Positions 7,180 through 16,054 of a DNA stretch of 64,000 nucleotides are shown piece by piece. Each line of letters starts with the position of its first letter. The first letter of the stretch is position 1. The translations under genes and the position numbers were made by a program. Source of the DNA: Leifsonia poae (GTDB taxonomy: Bacteria; Actinomycetota; Actinomycetes; Actinomycetales; Microbacteriaceae); the NCBI RefSeq assembly GCF_027921845.1, contig NZ_BSEN01000015.1:927907-991906 (forward strand), read 5' to 3'. Under the pieces are notes generated by a model that ran no database searches, was not told the DNA's origin, and saw nothing but the letters and a program-made list of their open reading frames with translations.

Positions 7180-8404
7180 CGGGGATGCCACGGTGGGCAC
7201 GATACCGGACGCGCGTGAGTCCGATCGTCACACGCAGAAGCACCGCGATCAGTCCCGAGATCAGAACCGATGCCGCGGCGACGGATAGGGCGGCGACGGC
7301 CTGCGACACGAACAGGTCGAAGTTGCCGCTGTCGATCATCCCGCCGCCGCTGGCGAACAGGCCGATGAACAGCAGCCCGACCAGGCTCGCGACGATGTGG
7401 ATCACGCAGATGGTCATCGGAACGCCGAACCGGGCTCGCGCCGCCACGTCGACCATCGAGGCGCAGGCGAGCGCCGCGAGCACGCCGAGGAGCAGCGACC
7501 ACCCCGTGGTGATGACGCCGGATGCCGGAGTGATCGCCACCAGCCCGGAGACGGCGCCGCACAGTGCACTGGTGACGGTCGGACGGCGGAGCATCACACG
7601 GTCGACGACGATCCAGGTCAGGGCGCCTCCCGCCGAGGCGATGAGGGTGTTCATCCAGATCAAGGGAGAGAAGGAGTCGACGGCGCCCTCCGATCCCATC
7701 GTCAGCCCGAACCAGCCGAACCAGATGAGCGCGCCGCCCGCGGCCACCAACGGGAGGCTGTGGGGACCTGCCACCGGATGGCCGGCCCGCCCGCACGCGA
7801 GGATCACCCCGGCCGCTCCGCTCCCGGCGGCGAGGCTCACCGGGATGGCGCCCCCGAAGTCGATCACGTGCATCCCGGCCACGGCCCAGCCGTTCGACAG
7901 GGCGAACACCGCGTAGCAGGCGGGGAACAGCACGAGCACCGACCACAACGCGACGAAGACGACCCAGGCGCGCAGCGTGACGCGCGACGCGACGGCGGCA
8001 CCGAGGATCGCGACCGCGACCACGCAGAGAGCGATCAGGTAGCCCGCATGGGCGAGCGGGTACGGGTCGATCGTCGCGAAACCGCCCGCGCCGAGGCCGG
8101 CATCGCCGAGCAGTCGCATGAGGGCCCAGTCCGGCTGCCCGACGACCGTCGGAACGAGCGCCGGGCCGAGCATCAGCCCGAAACCGCCGAGCACGGCCAG
8201 CACGACCACGACGGCCGCCCCCGAGAGTGCGGCCCTGAACGCCTGCGCCGCTCCATCGCGACCGGTCATCCCGCCGTAGAAGAGCGCGATGCCCGCGACC
8301 ACCAGGATGACGAGCGTGGCGCTCACGAGCATGAGCAGGCTGTCGACCTGTTGCGACGACGCCGGTGCAGCGACGGCGACCGCGTGGGAGCGCCACGTGA
8401 TCAT
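7034..8404 (-). CDS. divergent Amt/Mep/Rh-family ammonium transporter
   Basis: A 456-residue Amt-family membrane protein with about 11 helices, starting at ATG with a good AAGGAGGG box. Conserved landmarks include FYGGM near residue 43, the Asp182 motif IDFGG, LIWFGWFG and SGLVAITPA. Compared with the neighbour at 8523-9806, the first pore histidine of the twin-His pair (E. coli AmtB His168) is Ser190, while the second is kept (His336). The SGAxAER signature is also degraded, and the C-terminal tail is an acidic, Pro/Gly-rich sequence unlike the usual GlnK-contacting tail. It may have altered conduction or act as a sensor. Its 3' end overlaps the PemK-like gene. No GlnR site was found at its own promoter. 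Confidence 0.85.
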   Translation of the reverse strand: MITWRSHAVAVAAPASSQQVDSLLMLVSATLVILVVAGIALFYGGMTGRDGAAQAFRAALSGAAVVVVLAVLGGFGLMLGPALVPTVVGQPDWALMRLLGDAGLGAGGFATIDPYPLAHAGYLIALCVVAVAILGAAVASRVTLRAWVVFVALWSVLVLFPACYAVFALSNGWAVAGMHVIDFGGAIPVSLAAGSGAAGVILACGRAGHPVAGPHSLPLVAAGGALIWFGWFGLTMGSEGAVDSFSPLIWMNTLIASAGGALTWIVVDRVMLRRPTVTSALCGAVSGLVAITPASGVITTGWSLLLGVLAALACASMVDVAARARFGVPMTICVIHIVASLVGLLFIGLFASGGGMIDSGNFDLFVSQAVAALSVAAASVLISGLIAVLLRVTIGLTRVRYRAHRGIPDETPAHSGEPLPVEPGPEAELETGVDDDGDPGAARGGRAGTQRAGRDR

Positions 8405-8461
8405 CCGCCCTCCTTCTGCGCACGCCGACTGGCTCTCACCCTAGCGCCAGCCCGCACACGG

Positions 8462-8493
8462 AGCGGGGTGCCGCCCGAAGGCGACACCCCGCT
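8462..8493 (-). terminator. hairpin terminator after amt1
   Basis: Nine-base arms (AGCGGGGTG / CACCCCGCT) with a partly paired GC-rich centre, 30 bases beyond the amt1 stop codon. There is no clear T-run, which is common for high-GC actinobacterial terminators. Confidence 0.6.
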
Positions 8494-8522
8494 CTGCTGC
8501 TGTGTGAGTGAGTTGCGTCGGA

Positions 8523-9806
8523 TCAGACGGTCTCGAGGGCGTAGCCCTCTTCGCCGTGCACCACCGTGTCGACACCGGCCAGCTCGTCCTCGTTCTTGAT
8601 CCGGAAGCCCATGGTCTTCTGGATGACCCAGCCGATGGCGTAGGCCAGCACGAACGAGTAGATCATCACCGCGAAGGCTCCGACGGCCTGCACGCCCAGC
8701 TGCTGGAAGCTGCCGCCGTACAGGAGGCTGGAGAAGGAGTCCGTCGCCTCGCCCTTGGAGTTGTAGACGTGGGTGAAGCCGAAGATGCCGATCCAGAGGG
8801 TTCCGATCAGACCACCGATGAGGTGGATGCCGACCACGTCGAGCGAGTCGTCGAAGCCGAGCTTGAACTTGAGGTCGATGGCCAGGCAGCACACCGCGCC
8901 GGCGACGATTCCGAGGAGGATCGCGAAGCCGGGGGTCAGGATGTTACAGGCCGGGGTGATGGCGACCAGACCGGTGACCGCGCCGGACGCCGCACCGATC
9001 GACGTCGCCTTGCCGTCCTTGAGCTTCTCGACGATCAGCCAGCCGATGATCGCGGCGGCCGGTGCGGCGAGCGTGTTGATCCAGGCGATGGCGGCGACAC
9101 CGTCGACCGCGGCCTCCGAGCCGGCGTTGAAGCCGAACCAGCCGAACCACAGGAGGGCGGCACCGAGCAGGGTGAGCGGAACGTTGTGCGGCTTCGACAT
9201 GCCCTTCTGGAACCCGACGCGCTTGCCGAGCACCAGAGCGAGCGCCAGGCCTGCGGCACCGGCGTTGATGTGCACCGCGGTACCACCGGCGAAGTCGTTC
9301 ACGTGGAGGACGGCGGGAGCCCAGCCGTCAGCCAGGTTGAACACCCAGTAGGCCACCGGGAAGTAGACGACCGTGACCCAGACGCCGGCGAAGACCATCC
9401 ACGCGCCGAACTTGGCGCGGTCGGCGATCGCTCCGGAGATCAGGGCGACGGTGATGATCGCGAACGTGGCCTGGAAGCCGGCGAACGAGAGACCGGAGAG
9501 GTCGGGCGTGATGCCGTCCTTGCCCATCAGGCTCGAGAGCATCCAGTCGGGCGTTCCGAGGAAGTGCGGGATGGAGGCCGGTCCGAAGCTGAGGCCGTAG
9601 CCGTAGGCCACCCAGAGCACTCCGACGAGGGCCATGGCGCCGAAGCTCATCATCATCATGCTGATGACGCTCTTGGCGCGAACCATGCCGCCGTAGAAGA
9701 AGGCCACGCCGGGGGTCATGAGCAGGACAAGCGCTGCGGCGACGAGCAGCCACAGGGAGTTGACGGTCCCTGCCTCTGCGTAGTCCGCTGCTGTGTGTAG
9801 CAACAT
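8523..9806 (-). CDS. amt: ammonium transporter Amt
   Basis: A 427-residue ammonium channel of the inner membrane with the canonical features of the family: FYGGMVRAKS at the first periplasmic turn, Asp171 in NDFAGG, twin pore histidines His179 and His328, WFGWFGFNAGS, and the PII-contacting tail GFRIKNEDELAGVD. It brings in ammonium under nitrogen limitation and is normally gated by GlnK, which is not in this window. It is followed by a hairpin and then by a divergent paralogue. A GlnR-like half site lies 114-129 bases upstream of the ATG, so nitrogen control is likely, parallel to glnA at the other end of the window. Confidence 0.95.
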   Translation of the reverse strand: MLLHTAADYAEAGTVNSLWLLVAAALVLLMTPGVAFFYGGMVRAKSVISMMMMSFGAMALVGVLWVAYGYGLSFGPASIPHFLGTPDWMLSSLMGKDGITPDLSGLSFAGFQATFAIITVALISGAIADRAKFGAWMVFAGVWVTVVYFPVAYWVFNLADGWAPAVLHVNDFAGGTAVHINAGAAGLALALVLGKRVGFQKGMSKPHNVPLTLLGAALLWFGWFGFNAGSEAAVDGVAAIAWINTLAAPAAAIIGWLIVEKLKDGKATSIGAASGAVTGLVAITPACNILTPGFAILLGIVAGAVCCLAIDLKFKLGFDDSLDVVGIHLIGGLIGTLWIGIFGFTHVYNSKGEATDSFSSLLYGGSFQQLGVQAVGAFAVMIYSFVLAYAIGWVIQKTMGFRIKNEDELAGVDTVVHGEEGYALETV

Positions 9807-9919
9807 ACGAATGGTCTACCTCTCTGTGAATGCACACGGTGACCCCGGTGATGCTGCTCGGGAGCGCTTCGGGGTGTCGCCAGTTTTGTCGGGAGAGGTT
9901 TCGGTCGAGCGATGCTCGT

Positions 9920-9935
9920 GTTTCGCGAGTGTTAC
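9920..9935 (-). promoter_or_regulatory. GlnR-like half site upstream of amt1
   Basis: Read on the minus strand this is GTAAC-n6-GAAAC, an exact match to half of the GlnR consensus gTnAc-n6-GaAAc. The expected second half is poor: TTTAC-n6-GGCGC lies upstream, and in a register two bases off. The perfect full box upstream of glnA shows that the organism probably uses GlnR. Confidence 0.45.
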
Positions 9936-10011
9936 GCATGCGCCATGCATGTAAACATCGTGTTTCGGCGAGCGGAGAAGTCGATGCCAGACCGCCGGGA
10001 TTATGCCGGAG

Positions 10012-10560
10012 TCAGGACCGGATCGCGTCGTCGTCGGGCACGTCGATGGTTTCCGAGCGCTGCTCGACCGCTGTCGGCGCCGCCGGCGGCGTCGAGAAGA
10101 ACGTCGGAGCCACTCCGGCGAGCGCCCCCAGCGTCACACCGAGCAGGGCGATCGCGAGCACATGCAGGCCCGCGTAGTGACTCACCAGTGCCGCCACCCC
10201 GATCACGGCGACCCCGAGATTCCCTGACCGCTGCGCCCAGTACGCCAGGTTCTTCGGCCCCGCACGGAAACGGGCGTCGGCGTCGGAGCCGTGGACGCGG
10301 GTCCACCTGGACAGCGCCGAGATGGCAAGGATGATCGCGAAAGTCCCGACCAGCACACCCCCGTCGCGCGAGAGCCACCCGGCTTCGCCCGCAGCGACCA
10401 GGCCGACGATCAGTATCGCGGTCACGGCAAGATTGAGGTATCCGTACGGCCCGAACTCCGGCACCCGCCTCAGCGGACGGATCGTCGCCTCGGCCGACTC
10501 ATCGACCGGCACAGCACGAGCGCCCATGGTCGCCCCACCGACCACCCGATTCTGCAGCAT
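10012..10560 (-). CDS. four-helix integral membrane protein, function unknown
   Basis: A 182-residue protein with about four hydrophobic helices: YLNLAVTAILIVGLVAAG, VLVGTFAIILAISALS, LGVAVIGVAALVSHYAG and LAIALLGVTLGALAG. Both ends are hydrophilic; the last 25 residues are acidic. I do not recognise the family. The start at 10560 is supported by a TAGGGT -10 element six bases upstream, which would give a leaderless mRNA; an alternative ATG lies 11 codons downstream. It is flanked by the Amt gene and a serine hydrolase but is not obviously co-transcribed with either. Confidence 0.75.
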   Translation of the reverse strand: MLQNRVVGGATMGARAVPVDESAEATIRPLRRVPEFGPYGYLNLAVTAILIVGLVAAGEAGWLSRDGGVLVGTFAIILAISALSRWTRVHGSDADARFRAGPKNLAYWAQRSGNLGVAVIGVAALVSHYAGLHVLAIALLGVTLGALAGVAPTFFSTPPAAPTAVEQRSETIDVPDDDAIRS

Positions 10561-10566
10561 GACCCG

Positions 10567-10572
10567 ACCCTA
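10567..10572 (-). promoter_or_regulatory. -10 element, leaderless promoter of the membrane-protein gene
   Basis: TAGGGT on the minus strand, six bases before the ATG at 10560, so transcription would start at or next to the start codon. Confidence 0.45.
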
Positions 10573-10601
10573 TCTGTCGCACGCACGGCGCCGCCAGGGA
10601 C

Positions 10602-11621
10602 TCAGCCGAGGAGTTCCGCCAGCCGGCGCGCCACCGGCCACGCGCCGTCGGAGCTGTTCGAGATCACCGTGACGGTCTCGTCGCGGTCGACACGATGCCA
10701 GCTTCGGAAGGAGACGCCCGCGTCGTACCCCTCGAGCAGCACGGCGCCGTCGGCGTCCCGCAGCCAGAAGCCGAGGCCGTAGCCCATGCCGTCACCGGCG
10801 TCGCTGACACGCTCGAGCATCCGGGCGATCGCCGACCTCGACACGATGCGACCGCCGAGCAGCGCCAACCAGAACCGGCCGACGTCGCCGACCGTCGAAT
10901 ACGCACCGCCGTCGCCGCTTCCGACGACCGGCAGGTGGAACACATTGGTGCGGTCGTGCCCCGCGATCGGCAGGTACCCGAGGGCGGCGTCGCCCGGCAG
11001 TTCGTCGGAGCGCGGGAACCCTGTCGCCGTCATCCCGGCCGGCTCGCAGACCCGGGTGCGCACGAGCTCATGGAACGGCACCCCGGAGACACGCTCAGCG
11101 ATGAGGGCGAGCACCACGTACCCGCCGTTGCAGTACGAGAACCGCTCCCCCGGCGCGAACTTCTGCGGATGCCCACCGAGCACGCGCAGGTAGTCCTCGG
11201 TTGCGACCAGCTCGTGCACCGGCACGGGCAGCACGTAGTCGGTGATCTCCCCTTCGGCCTCCTCATCGAAGTAGTCGCCGATCCCGGAGCGGTGCGCCAG
11301 CAGCTGCTCGACGGTCACCGCGTCGTCGATCAAGGGCAGGTCTCCGCCGAGCACCGACCGTGCGGTCGTCTCGAACGCCAGCGCACTGTCGGAGATGAGC
11401 GACACCACGGCGAGCGCCGTGAGCCCCTTCACTCCGCTCGCGATCCCGAACCGGGTGCCGGCAGTGTTCCGGATGCCGCGGGCGCGGTCAGCGAGACCGT
11501 ACGCCTTCTCGACGACGGTCTCCCCTCCACGCACGATCGAGACGGCCCCGGCGAACCCGCTCTGCCGCGCGACCGCGTCGACACCATCGGACAGGGTGAC
11601 CTCGTCGGGAAGCGTGGACAT
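10602..11621 (-). CDS. serine hydrolase, class C beta-lactamase/DD-peptidase fold
   Basis: A 339-residue protein with the penicillin-recognising enzyme motifs: Ser62-x-x-Lys65 (SGVK), a YxN triad in FSYCNGGY and a degenerate third motif. The regions LLAHRSGIGDYF, PGERFSYCNGGYVVLALIAERVSG and GMGYGLGFW are typical of the EstB/AmpC-like serine hydrolase family (Pfam Beta-lactamase). There is no signal peptide, so the enzyme is probably cytoplasmic and acts as an esterase or peptidase, not as a resistance beta-lactamase. It starts four bases after the zapE stop codon and is therefore probably in the same transcript. Confidence 0.85.
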   Translation of the reverse strand: MSTLPDEVTLSDGVDAVARQSGFAGAVSIVRGGETVVEKAYGLADRARGIRNTAGTRFGIASGVKGLTALAVVSLISDSALAFETTARSVLGGDLPLIDDAVTVEQLLAHRSGIGDYFDEEAEGEITDYVLPVPVHELVATEDYLRVLGGHPQKFAPGERFSYCNGGYVVLALIAERVSGVPFHELVRTRVCEPAGMTATGFPRSDELPGDAALGYLPIAGHDRTNVFHLPVVGSGDGGAYSTVGDVGRFWLALLGGRIVSRSAIARMLERVSDAGDGMGYGLGFWLRDADGAVLLEGYDAGVSFRSWHRVDRDETVTVISNSSDGAWPVARRLAELLG

Positions 11622-11625
11622 CGGG

Positions 11626-12678
11626 CTACTCGTCGTGCGGGGGCAGCTCGCCCGTGGTGAGCGCGATCATGCGCGACACCGAGCGCAGGTACTTCTTGCG
11701 GTAGCCGCCACCGAGCATGTCGTCGTCGAACACCCCGTTGAGCGCCTCGCCGGTCTGCACGATCGGGATCTCGGCGTCGTAGACCCGGTCGATGAACGCG
11801 ACAAGTCGCAGCGCGGCCATCTGGTCGTGCAGGATGCGCACCCCGGTGAGCCCGATCACATCGACGCCGTCGAGCAGCTTGATGTACTTCGACGGGTGGA
11901 CCGTCGCCAGGTGCGCGATCAACGCGTCGAAATCGTCACTGGTGACCGACTCGCCGCGGTCGGACAGTGTGCTCACGATGCGGTCGTAGACCTGCTGGTC
12001 GACCGTCACCGCGCGTCCCTCGGTGTCGCGGCGCCGGTAGTCGAGTCCGTCGATGCGGATGGTCTCGAACCGGTCGGAGAGCGCCTGGATCTCGCGCAGG
12101 AAGTCGCTGGCGGCGAACCGCCCCTCGCCGAGCGCGTTCGGGGGCGTGTTGGAGGTCGCCGCGATGCGGGTGCCGGAGGCGACGAGCTCGCCGAGCATCC
12201 TGGTCATCATCATCGTGTCGCCCGGGTCGTCGAGCTCGAACTCGTCGATGCAGATGAGCGCCGAGCCGCGCAGCAGGTTAACGGCGCCGGCGTAGCCGAG
12301 CGCGCCGACGAGAGCGGTGTACTCGATGAAGGTGCCGAAGTACTTGGGCCCGGGCGCCTCGTGCCAGAGCGCAGCCAGGAGGTGCGTCTTGCCGACACCG
12401 AAGCCGCCGTCGAGGTACACACCCGGCTTGGTCTCCGCCTTCTTGCGATTGCGGCTGAAGAGCCCGGCCGGGCGCTGCGGTTCCCACGACTTCGCGAACG
12501 ACTTCAGCAGCCCGACGGCCTCGGCCTGCGACGGGTAATCGTGGTCGGGACGGTACGACTCGAAGGTCGCGTGCACGAACTGCGACGGCGGCACGAGCGA
12601 CGCGGCGATCTCCACCCCCGTGATGTCGGGCGTGCGGTCGGCGAGACGCACGACAGCGCCGGTCTGTTCGATGGTCAT
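11626..12678 (-). CDS. zapE: cell division protein ZapE (AFG1-like ATPase)
   Basis: A 350-residue P-loop ATPase of the AFG1/ZapE family. Walker A is GGFGVGKT at residues 91-98, Walker B is ALICIDEFELDD, and the sensor region MLGELVASGTRIAATSNTPP and the motif GEGRFAASDFLREI are family hallmarks. In E. coli ZapE associates with the Z-ring and modulates its stability; actinobacterial members are of similar size but little studied. The start at 12678 has AAAGGTG upstream. It precedes the serine hydrolase gene by four bases and diverges from the sulfurtransferase gene. Confidence 0.9.
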   Translation of the reverse strand: MTIEQTGAVVRLADRTPDITGVEIAASLVPPSQFVHATFESYRPDHDYPSQAEAVGLLKSFAKSWEPQRPAGLFSRNRKKAETKPGVYLDGGFGVGKTHLLAALWHEAPGPKYFGTFIEYTALVGALGYAGAVNLLRGSALICIDEFELDDPGDTMMMTRMLGELVASGTRIAATSNTPPNALGEGRFAASDFLREIQALSDRFETIRIDGLDYRRRDTEGRAVTVDQQVYDRIVSTLSDRGESVTSDDFDALIAHLATVHPSKYIKLLDGVDVIGLTGVRILHDQMAALRLVAFIDRVYDAEIPIVQTGEALNGVFDDDMLGGGYRKKYLRSVSRMIALTTGELPPHDE

Positions 12679-12830
12679 GAAAGCTGCACCTTTGTGTCGA
12701 AGTCTTACCGCACCTGTTTACGCCGGATAGCCTTGAACGTAAGTTCACAGAGTGTCGAGGTTCCCCAGCCTAATCCGACGCCGATGATTGTTACCCGTGC
12801 CCACGAGGCGCTCCCAGGAGGTACATCCGC

Positions 12831-13730
12831 ATGACCATCGAGGCCGACCCGTCCCCCGATTTCGCCGACTACGCCCACCCCGAGCGGCTGGTGAGCACCG
12901 ATTGGCTCCAGGAGCACCTCGGAGACCCGGGACTCGTCGTAGTCGAGTCGGATGAGGACGTCCTCCTCTACAACACCGGCCACATCCCCGGAGCGGTCAA
13001 GATCGACTGGCACACCGACCTCAACGACCCGGTGCAGCGCGACTACGTCGACGGCGAGCACTTCGCCGAGCTGCTCAGCCGCAAGGGCATCAGCCGTAAC
13101 GACACGGTGGTCTTCTACGGTGACAAGAACAACTGGTGGGCCGCCTACGCTCTCTGGGTGTTCAGCCTGTTCGGCCACGAGGACGTGCGCCTGCTCGACG
13201 GCGGGCGCGACAAGTGGATCGCGGAGGGCCGCGAGATCACGAAGGTCGTCCCCGAGCGGGAACCGGTCGAGTATCCGGTCCCCGAGCGCGATGACACGAT
13301 CATCCGCGCGTTCAAGGACGACGTCCTCGCGCACCTCGGCAAGCCGCTCATCGACGTGCGCTCACCCGAGGAGTACAGCGGCGAGCGCACCGAGATCCCC
13401 GGCTACCCCACCGAGGGCGCGCTGCGGGCCGGCCACATCCCGTCGGCCGCCTCGGTGCCGTGGGCGCGCGCCGCCGCTCCGGATGCCACGTTCAAGCGTC
13501 GTGCCGAGTTGGAGTCCATCTACCTGGGAGAAGCCGGGCTGAAGCCGGGCGACGACGTGATCGCCTACTGCCGCATCGGCGAGCGCTCCAGCCACACCTG
13601 GTTCGTGCTCACCCACTTGCTGGGCTTCGAGAACGTGCGCAACTACGACGGATCGTGGACCGAGTGGGGAAGCGCCGTGCGCGTTCCCATTGCGACCGGA
13701 AGCGAGCCGGGCGAGGTTCCCGCGACGTAA
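12831..13730 (+). CDS. thiosulfate/3-mercaptopyruvate sulfurtransferase (two rhodanese domains)
   Basis: A 299-residue protein made of two rhodanese domains. The N-terminal domain (residues of about 15-140) is inactive, with no cysteine in its loop, and the C-terminal domain (about 155-290) has the active-site loop [12 protein letters not shown] with Cys247. This matches the actinobacterial CysA/SseA-type sulfurtransferases, which move sulfane sulfur from thiosulfate to acceptors. An AGGAGG box lies about ten bases before the ATG. It is followed nine bases later by sufE, another persulfide-handling protein, so the two probably share a role in sulfur transfer. Confidence 0.92.
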   Translation: MTIEADPSPDFADYAHPERLVSTDWLQEHLGDPGLVVVESDEDVLLYNTGHIPGAVKIDWHTDLNDPVQRDYVDGEHFAELLSRKGISRNDTVVFYGDKNNWWAAYALWVFSLFGHEDVRLLDGGRDKWIAEGREITKVVPEREPVEYPVPERDDTIIRAFKDDVLAHLGKPLIDVRSPEEYSGERTEIPGYPTEGALRAGHIPSAASVPWARAAAPDATFKRRAELESIYLGEAGLKPGDDVIAYCRIGERSSHTWFVLTHLLGFENVRNYDGSWTEWGSAVRVPIATGSEPGEVPAT

Positions 13731-13733
13731 AAT
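13728..13733 (+). promoter_or_regulatory. -10 element, internal leaderless promoter of sufE
   Basis: TAAAAT begins in the stop codon of the sulfurtransferase gene and ends six bases before the sufE ATG. sufE has no ribosome-binding site, so it can be translated from a leaderless mRNA as well as from read-through. Confidence 0.5.
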
Positions 13734-13739
13734 CGGATC

Positions 13740-14174
13740 ATGACTGATTTGGCTCCGGCACTGGCGGAGATCCGCGACGACTTCCTGGCGCTCGAGCAGC
13801 CCGACCGGCTGGAGCTGCTGCTGGAGTTCTCCGAGGAGCTGCCCGAGCTGCCCGAGCGCTACCGCGACCATCCGGATCTGCTGGAGCGCGTCGAGGAATG
13901 CCAGTCGCCCGTCTACATCTTCGTGGAGGTGGACGGGGAGGGCATCGTGCACCTGCACGCGACCGCGCCACGAGAGTCGCCGACCACACGGGGTTTCGCA
14001 TCGATCCTGGTGCAGGGCCTCGCCGGGCTGAGCGCGGACGAGGTGCTGGCGGTGCCCGACGACTACCCGCAGACGATCGGCCTCACCCAGGCGGTGTCGC
14101 CCCTGCGCATCCGGGGCATGTCGGCGCTGCTCGGCCGCACCAAGCGGCAGGTGCGCGAGAAGCTCGCCGCGTAG
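13740..14174 (+). CDS. sufE: SufE family sulfur-acceptor protein
   Basis: A 144-residue SufE/CsdE-type protein. The acceptor cysteine is Cys54 in VEECQSPVY, followed by the typical strand IFVEVDG and the C-terminal motif LTQAVSPLRIRGMSALLGRTKRQV. SufE takes persulfide sulfur from a cysteine desulfurase such as SufS and stimulates Fe-S cluster assembly. No desulfurase is in this window. The placement directly after a two-domain sulfurtransferase is common in actinobacteria and suggests a link between the two sulfur carriers. Length matches the family. Confidence 0.92.
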   Translation: MTDLAPALAEIRDDFLALEQPDRLELLLEFSEELPELPERYRDHPDLLERVEECQSPVYIFVEVDGEGIVHLHATAPRESPTTRGFASILVQGLAGLSADEVLAVPDDYPQTIGLTQAVSPLRIRGMSALLGRTKRQVREKLAA

Positions 14175-14183
14175 CGATCCGGC

Positions 14184-15359
14184 TCAGTCGATGTTCTCGG
14201 CGAGCCAGGCAGCGATCGACGACGTCCACCGCTCCTGGTCGTAGTTCCAGAGCTTCGTGTGCAGCGCGACGGCGAACGGCACCAGGGTCACGATGTCACT
14301 GCGGGCCTCCGCGAGCGCGCGGGATGCGGTCGAGGGCACGAAGCCGTCGTCGTCGCTGTGCAGGATGAGCGTCGGCAGGCTCAGGTCGGCCGCACGCGCC
14401 ACGAAGTTCATGCTCGCCAGGTCGATGGGTGCGCCCTGGCCGGTGATCGGGCCGCCCCAGGCCGACTCGATGATGCGGAGCGCGCCCTGGGTGATCGGGT
14501 CGGGCAGTCGCAGCAGCTTCGCCTGGTATTCGAGCGTGTCGATCCAGTCGATCACCGGAGAATCGAGCACGATCCCGTGGATCAGGTCGACGGACGACGT
14601 GCGCGTGATGGTCTGGAGCACGACGGCGCCACCCATCGACCACCCCATCAGCACGATCGAACGAGCACCGCTGTCGGCCGCGAACCGGATGGCCGCGTCG
14701 ATGTCGCGCCACTCGGTGCCGCCGAGGCCGTACCGTCGGTCCGCGCTCTCGGGCGCATCCCCGTCGTTGCGGTACGACGCGAGCAGGCACGTGTACCCCT
14801 GGTCGTGGAACGCGCGGACAGCGCGCAGCCCCTCCTGGCGGCTCGCCCCCCACCCGTGCACCTGGATCACCCAGCGGTCCGATCCGGCGTCGTCAGCGGA
14901 GGGGAACAGCCAGGCCGGCGCCTCGCCGAGATCGGTGTCGATGATCACGCTCTGCACCGGCAGGCCGAGCTCCTCCGGTTCGAGGTAGTAGTACCCCGTG
15001 ATCCGGGCGCGCCACGTCGGCCGCAGCTCCCCGAACGCCACCGACTCGAGGGTGCGGGTCACCGAGCCGTTGACCTTCTCGATGACACCGCCGATCTTGG
15101 CGTAGCCGGTCTCGTCGTCGAACCAGAGGCCGTATCGGCCCGGCACAGCGGCATCGGGCGTGCTGCGCAGGGTGACGGTGCCGGCGTCCCGATCGACGGC
15201 CCTGACCGTCTGGTTCTGTGGCCTCTTGCGCACCGGAGTGATCACCGTGCGGGCGACGCGCGCCATCACGAATCCGGCTCCGGCGGCCGCCACCAGCGCG
15301 AGCCCTCCCGCGACGCCCGCGGCCGTCCACAACGTCTTCGCGATCATCGACCTCGCCAT
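14184..15359 (-). CDS. membrane-anchored alpha/beta hydrolase
   Basis: A protein of about 391 residues with one N-terminal membrane helix (TAAGVAGGLALVAAAGAGFVMA), a small beta-rich region, and an alpha/beta hydrolase domain from about residue 160. The nucleophile elbow is GWSMGG, the region IQVHGWGASRQEG supplies the oxyanion hole, HSDDDGFVPS the acid, and VALHTKLWNYD the probable histidine. Substrate unknown. The start at 15359 (MARSMIAK) is preferred over an open extension to 15431, because the longer form would overlap the leaderless promoter of the divergent gene. A stop-to-stop gap of nine bases separates it from convergent sufE. Confidence 0.85.
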   Translation of the reverse strand: MARSMIAKTLWTAAGVAGGLALVAAAGAGFVMARVARTVITPVRKRPQNQTVRAVDRDAGTVTLRSTPDAAVPGRYGLWFDDETGYAKIGGVIEKVNGSVTRTLESVAFGELRPTWRARITGYYYLEPEELGLPVQSVIIDTDLGEAPAWLFPSADDAGSDRWVIQVHGWGASRQEGLRAVRAFHDQGYTCLLASYRNDGDAPESADRRYGLGGTEWRDIDAAIRFAADSGARSIVLMGWSMGGAVVLQTITRTSSVDLIHGIVLDSPVIDWIDTLEYQAKLLRLPDPITQGALRIIESAWGGPITGQGAPIDLASMNFVARAADLSLPTLILHSDDDGFVPSTASRALAEARSDIVTLVPFAVALHTKLWNYDQERWTSSIAAWLAENID

Positions 15360-15444
15360 GGCAGCAGGGTAGCGCGCCACTCTCTGTTCGCGCTCAGGAG
15401 TTCTCCAGCGGCGTGCCTTACCACCGGGCACGAGAAAACGACTC

Positions 15445-15450
15445 TAGTGT
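15445..15450 (+). promoter_or_regulatory. -10 element, leaderless promoter of the DUF3000 gene
   Basis: TAGTGT followed seven bases later by the GTG start at 15458. No ribosome-binding site is present. Confidence 0.5.
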
Positions 15451-15457
15451 TCGTATC

Positions 15458-16054
15458 GTGCCGACGACATCCTCCACTCCCAGCACTCCTCCGGAGTTCG
15501 CCGCGGCGCTGGAGACCATCCGTGGTGTGCAGTCCCGTTCCGAGCTCGTGATCAGCGAGATCCCGGCGCCGGGGCAGCTCGCTCCGTGGGCCGTCGCGCT
15601 CGCGGCCGACGTGCGCCCCGCGCGGCACGGGATCGACTCCGATCTCGGCACCGGACGGTTCATCCTGCTCTACGACCCCGATGAGCCCGAGGCCTGGGGC
15701 GGCCGTTTCCGCATCGTCTGCTTCGCGCAGGCGCCCCTCGAGACCGACATCGGCCTCGACCCGTTCCTCGCCGATGTCGCCTGGTCGTGGCTGGTCGACG
15801 CGCTCGACGCGCGGCACGCCAAATACACCGCGGCGAGCGGCACGGCGACCAAGATCATCTCGACCGGCTTCGGTGAGCTCGCCCGGCAGGGCGACGGCTC
15901 GCAGATCGAACTCAGGGCGTCGTGGACGCCGCTGGAGAACGACATCACGGCGCACGTCGAAGGCTGGGGCGAACTGCTCTGCATGCTCGCCGGACTCCCG
16001 CCTGCAGGCGAGGGTGTGAGCCTGCTCTCCACACGACGGAATCCGCGTGGCTGA
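15458..16054 (+). CDS. DUF3000 domain-containing protein
   Basis: A 198-residue actinobacterial protein of unknown function. It has the DUF3000 pattern: PPEFAAALETIRGV at the N-terminus, RFILLYDPDEPEAWGGRFRIVCFAQAPLETDIG in the middle and SWTPLENDITAHVEGWGELLCMLAGLPP near the end. It almost always lies directly before the RNase D gene, as here, and the two reading frames overlap by eight bases. The GTG at 15458 is chosen over an upstream ATG at 15413 because a -10 element sits seven bases before it. Confidence 0.85.
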   Translation: MPTTSSTPSTPPEFAAALETIRGVQSRSELVISEIPAPGQLAPWAVALAADVRPARHGIDSDLGTGRFILLYDPDEPEAWGGRFRIVCFAQAPLETDIGLDPFLADVAWSWLVDALDARHAKYTAASGTATKIISTGFGELARQGDGSQIELRASWTPLENDITAHVEGWGELLCMLAGLPPAGEGVSLLSTRRNPRG

